Part shown: positions 62,992 to 64,000 of the stretch, piece by piece | Numbering within the stretch: position 1 is the first letter of the stretch | Layout: each line of letters opens with the position of its first letter | NCBI GenBank assembly: GCA_017428565.1 | Contig: JAFRQP010000014.1 | Location: 1-64,000 of the forward strand | Length of the DNA stretch: 64,000 bases | Direction of reading: 5' to 3' | Origin: Oscillospiraceae bacterium | Lineage (GTDB): Bacteria; Bacillota; Clostridia; Oscillospirales; Oscillospiraceae | Notes under the pieces: model-generated | The model's database searches: none | What the model saw: the letters and a program-made list of their open reading frames with translations, nothing else | What the model was told of the DNA's origin: nothing | Position numbers and translations under genes: made by a program

Positions 62992-63900
62992 ATGCGTATT
63001 CTGGTTACCGACGGTATGGATAAAAAGGCCATGGCCCAGCTGCGGGACATGGGTCATGAGGTCGTGGAGCAGTTCTACGAGCCCGATGAGCTGGGCGCCG
63101 CCCTGAAAGATTTCGACGCCGTGGTCGTCCGCTCCAAGACCAAGGTCCGCGCCAAGCACATCGACGAGGCGGCGGAAGGCAAGCTGAAGCTCATCATCCG
63201 CGGCGGCGTGGGCGTGGACAACATCGACGTGGCCTATGCCGAGTCCAAGGGCATGACCGTGCGCAACACCCCCCGCGCCTCCTCCCAGTCTGTGGCAGAG
63301 CTGGCCCTGGCCCACATGCTCTCCTGCGCCCGCTTCGTCTCCCACGCCGGCTACACCATGCGCGAGGGCAAGTGGGAGAAGAAGGCCTACGGCAAGGGCA
63401 TGGAGATCGGCGGTAAGACCCTGGGCATCATCGGCTACGGCCGCATCGGCTCCTGCCTCGGCAAGATGGCCCAGGCCCTGGGCATGACTGTCATCGCCTA
63501 CGGCGCCCACCACGAGCCGGGCACCACCGCCCGGGACGGCGTGCCTTACGTGTCCCTGGACGAGCTGCTGGAGCGCTCCGACTTCGTCTCCGTCCACGCT
63601 CCCGCGGCCGACGGCCCCATCATCAATGCCGACACCATCGCCAAGATGAAGGACGGCGTGGTGCTCATCAACACCTCCCGCGGCACGAACCTGGACGAGG
63701 CCGCCCTGCTGGAGGCGCTGGATTCCGGCAAGGTCCGGGCCGCCGGTCTGGACGTGTGGGCCACCGAGCCCTCAGGCAACGAGGCGCTCTACAGCCATCC
63801 CCACGTCTCCTGCACGCCCCATATCGGCGCCCAGACCGCCGAGGCCCAGGCCCGCATCGGCCAGGAGATCGTGGAGATCATCAAGGACTTCACCAAGTAA
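62992..63900 (+). CDS. serA: D-3-phosphoglycerate dehydrogenase, short form
   Basis: NAD-dependent first step of serine synthesis. The 302-residue protein has KLIIRGGVGVDNIDVAYAES, the Rossmann motif LGIIGYGRIGSCLGKMAQAL, INTSRGTNLDEAALL, VWATEPSG and HIGAQTAEAQ. It ends there, without the C-terminal ACT regulatory domain of long SerA, so serine feedback on the enzyme is unlikely and control may rest on the riboswitch. ATG 62992 follows AGGAGG; a TTG at 62986 is less likely. Confidence 0.93.
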   Translation: MRILVTDGMDKKAMAQLRDMGHEVVEQFYEPDELGAALKDFDAVVVRSKTKVRAKHIDEAAEGKLKLIIRGGVGVDNIDVAYAESKGMTVRNTPRASSQSVAELALAHMLSCARFVSHAGYTMREGKWEKKAYGKGMEIGGKTLGIIGYGRIGSCLGKMAQALGMTVIAYGAHHEPGTTARDGVPYVSLDELLERSDFVSVHAPAADGPIINADTIAKMKDGVVLINTSRGTNLDEAALLEALDSGKVRAAGLDVWATEPSGNEALYSHPHVSCTPHIGAQTAEAQARIGQEIVEIIKDFTK

Positions 63901-63921
63901 GCGGCCAGCGGGAGATCGACC

Positions 63922-64000
63922 ATGAACAAGAACATTTTTCAGCCCGCCGATATCCTGCTGCCCAAGGACGCGGACATGGAAAAGTGGGCCGTCATCGCCT
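63922..64000 (+). CDS. DUF1015 family protein (5' end only)
   Basis: The first 26 codons of a gene starting at ATG 63922, 21 bases after serA, with GGGAGATCG upstream. The N-terminus IFQPADILLPKDADMEKWAV matches the start of DUF1015 proteins, which often follow serC-serA in Clostridia and resemble a HprK/SerK-type fold. Too short for certainty. Confidence 0.65.
   Translation, partial: MNKNIFQPADILLPKDADMEKWAVIA

Overview
The window comes from a GC-rich, spore-forming Bacillota, most likely a clostridial gut bacterium of the Oscillospiraceae type. Supporting signs are the Gram-positive rimP-nusA-rnpM-ylxQ-infB order, an uninterrupted sigma-K gene with a pro-sequence, strong AGGAGG ribosome binding sites, sigma-A promoters and a tandem glycine riboswitch. 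Species cannot be named from the sequence alone.

Layout. (1) 1-6327, minus strand: infB (cut by the window edge), ylxQ, rnpM/ylxR, nusA and rimP behind a sigma-A promoter whose leader contains an intrinsic terminator; then a VanY-type D,D-carboxypeptidase and sigK. (2) 6493-40474, almost all plus strand: a surface polysaccharide cluster of over 30 genes. It holds an initiating phosphoglycosyl transferase, many GT2/GT4 glycosyltransferases, a Wzy/EpsG-like polymerase, a Wzx flippase, rmlA/rmlD/rmlC, an FdtA/FdtB-like 3-amino-sugar set, and pyruvyl-, acetyl- and LicD-type decoration enzymes. Its first segment carries an unusual set: an HpcH-type aldolase, a 2-hydroxyacid dehydrogenase, two sugar-transfer-associated ATP-grasp enzymes, an asparagine-synthetase-like enzyme without an N-terminal cysteine nucleophile, and a lysine 2,3-aminomutase. 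The cluster ends with a glycosyltransferase-like gene broken by one in-frame amber codon. (3) 40634-47117, minus strand: an ABC exporter, a PHP-type tyrosine phosphatase, an exported Ig-like protein and two fused Wzz/BY-kinase proteins with tyrosine-rich tails, probably controlling polymer length and export. (4) 47429-61066, minus strand: two paralogous modules, each a giant secreted protein (1773 and 1559 residues) followed about 30 bases later by a roughly 90-residue protein with a dockerin-like calcium loop. Between the modules lies a compact operon of an HPr-kinase-like ATPase, a PqqD/RRE-like protein, a 93-residue acidic membrane protein and an NTP_transf_5 nucleotidyltransferase. (5) 61336-64000, plus strand: a perfect 18-bp inverted repeat, a promoter, a tandem glycine riboswitch, serC, serA and the start of a DUF1015-type gene.

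How it fits together: region 2 should build and export a heteropolysaccharide, with region 3 as its phosphorylation-controlled assembly machinery. Region 4 looks like a surface-protein system with a peptide-modification-type operon (RRE, kinase, nucleotidyltransferase) and is the best candidate for something undescribed. The lysine aminomutase set in region 2 suggests that beta-lysine is made for amide attachment to the polysaccharide or a related small molecule. Both ideas are inferences from domains and gene order.
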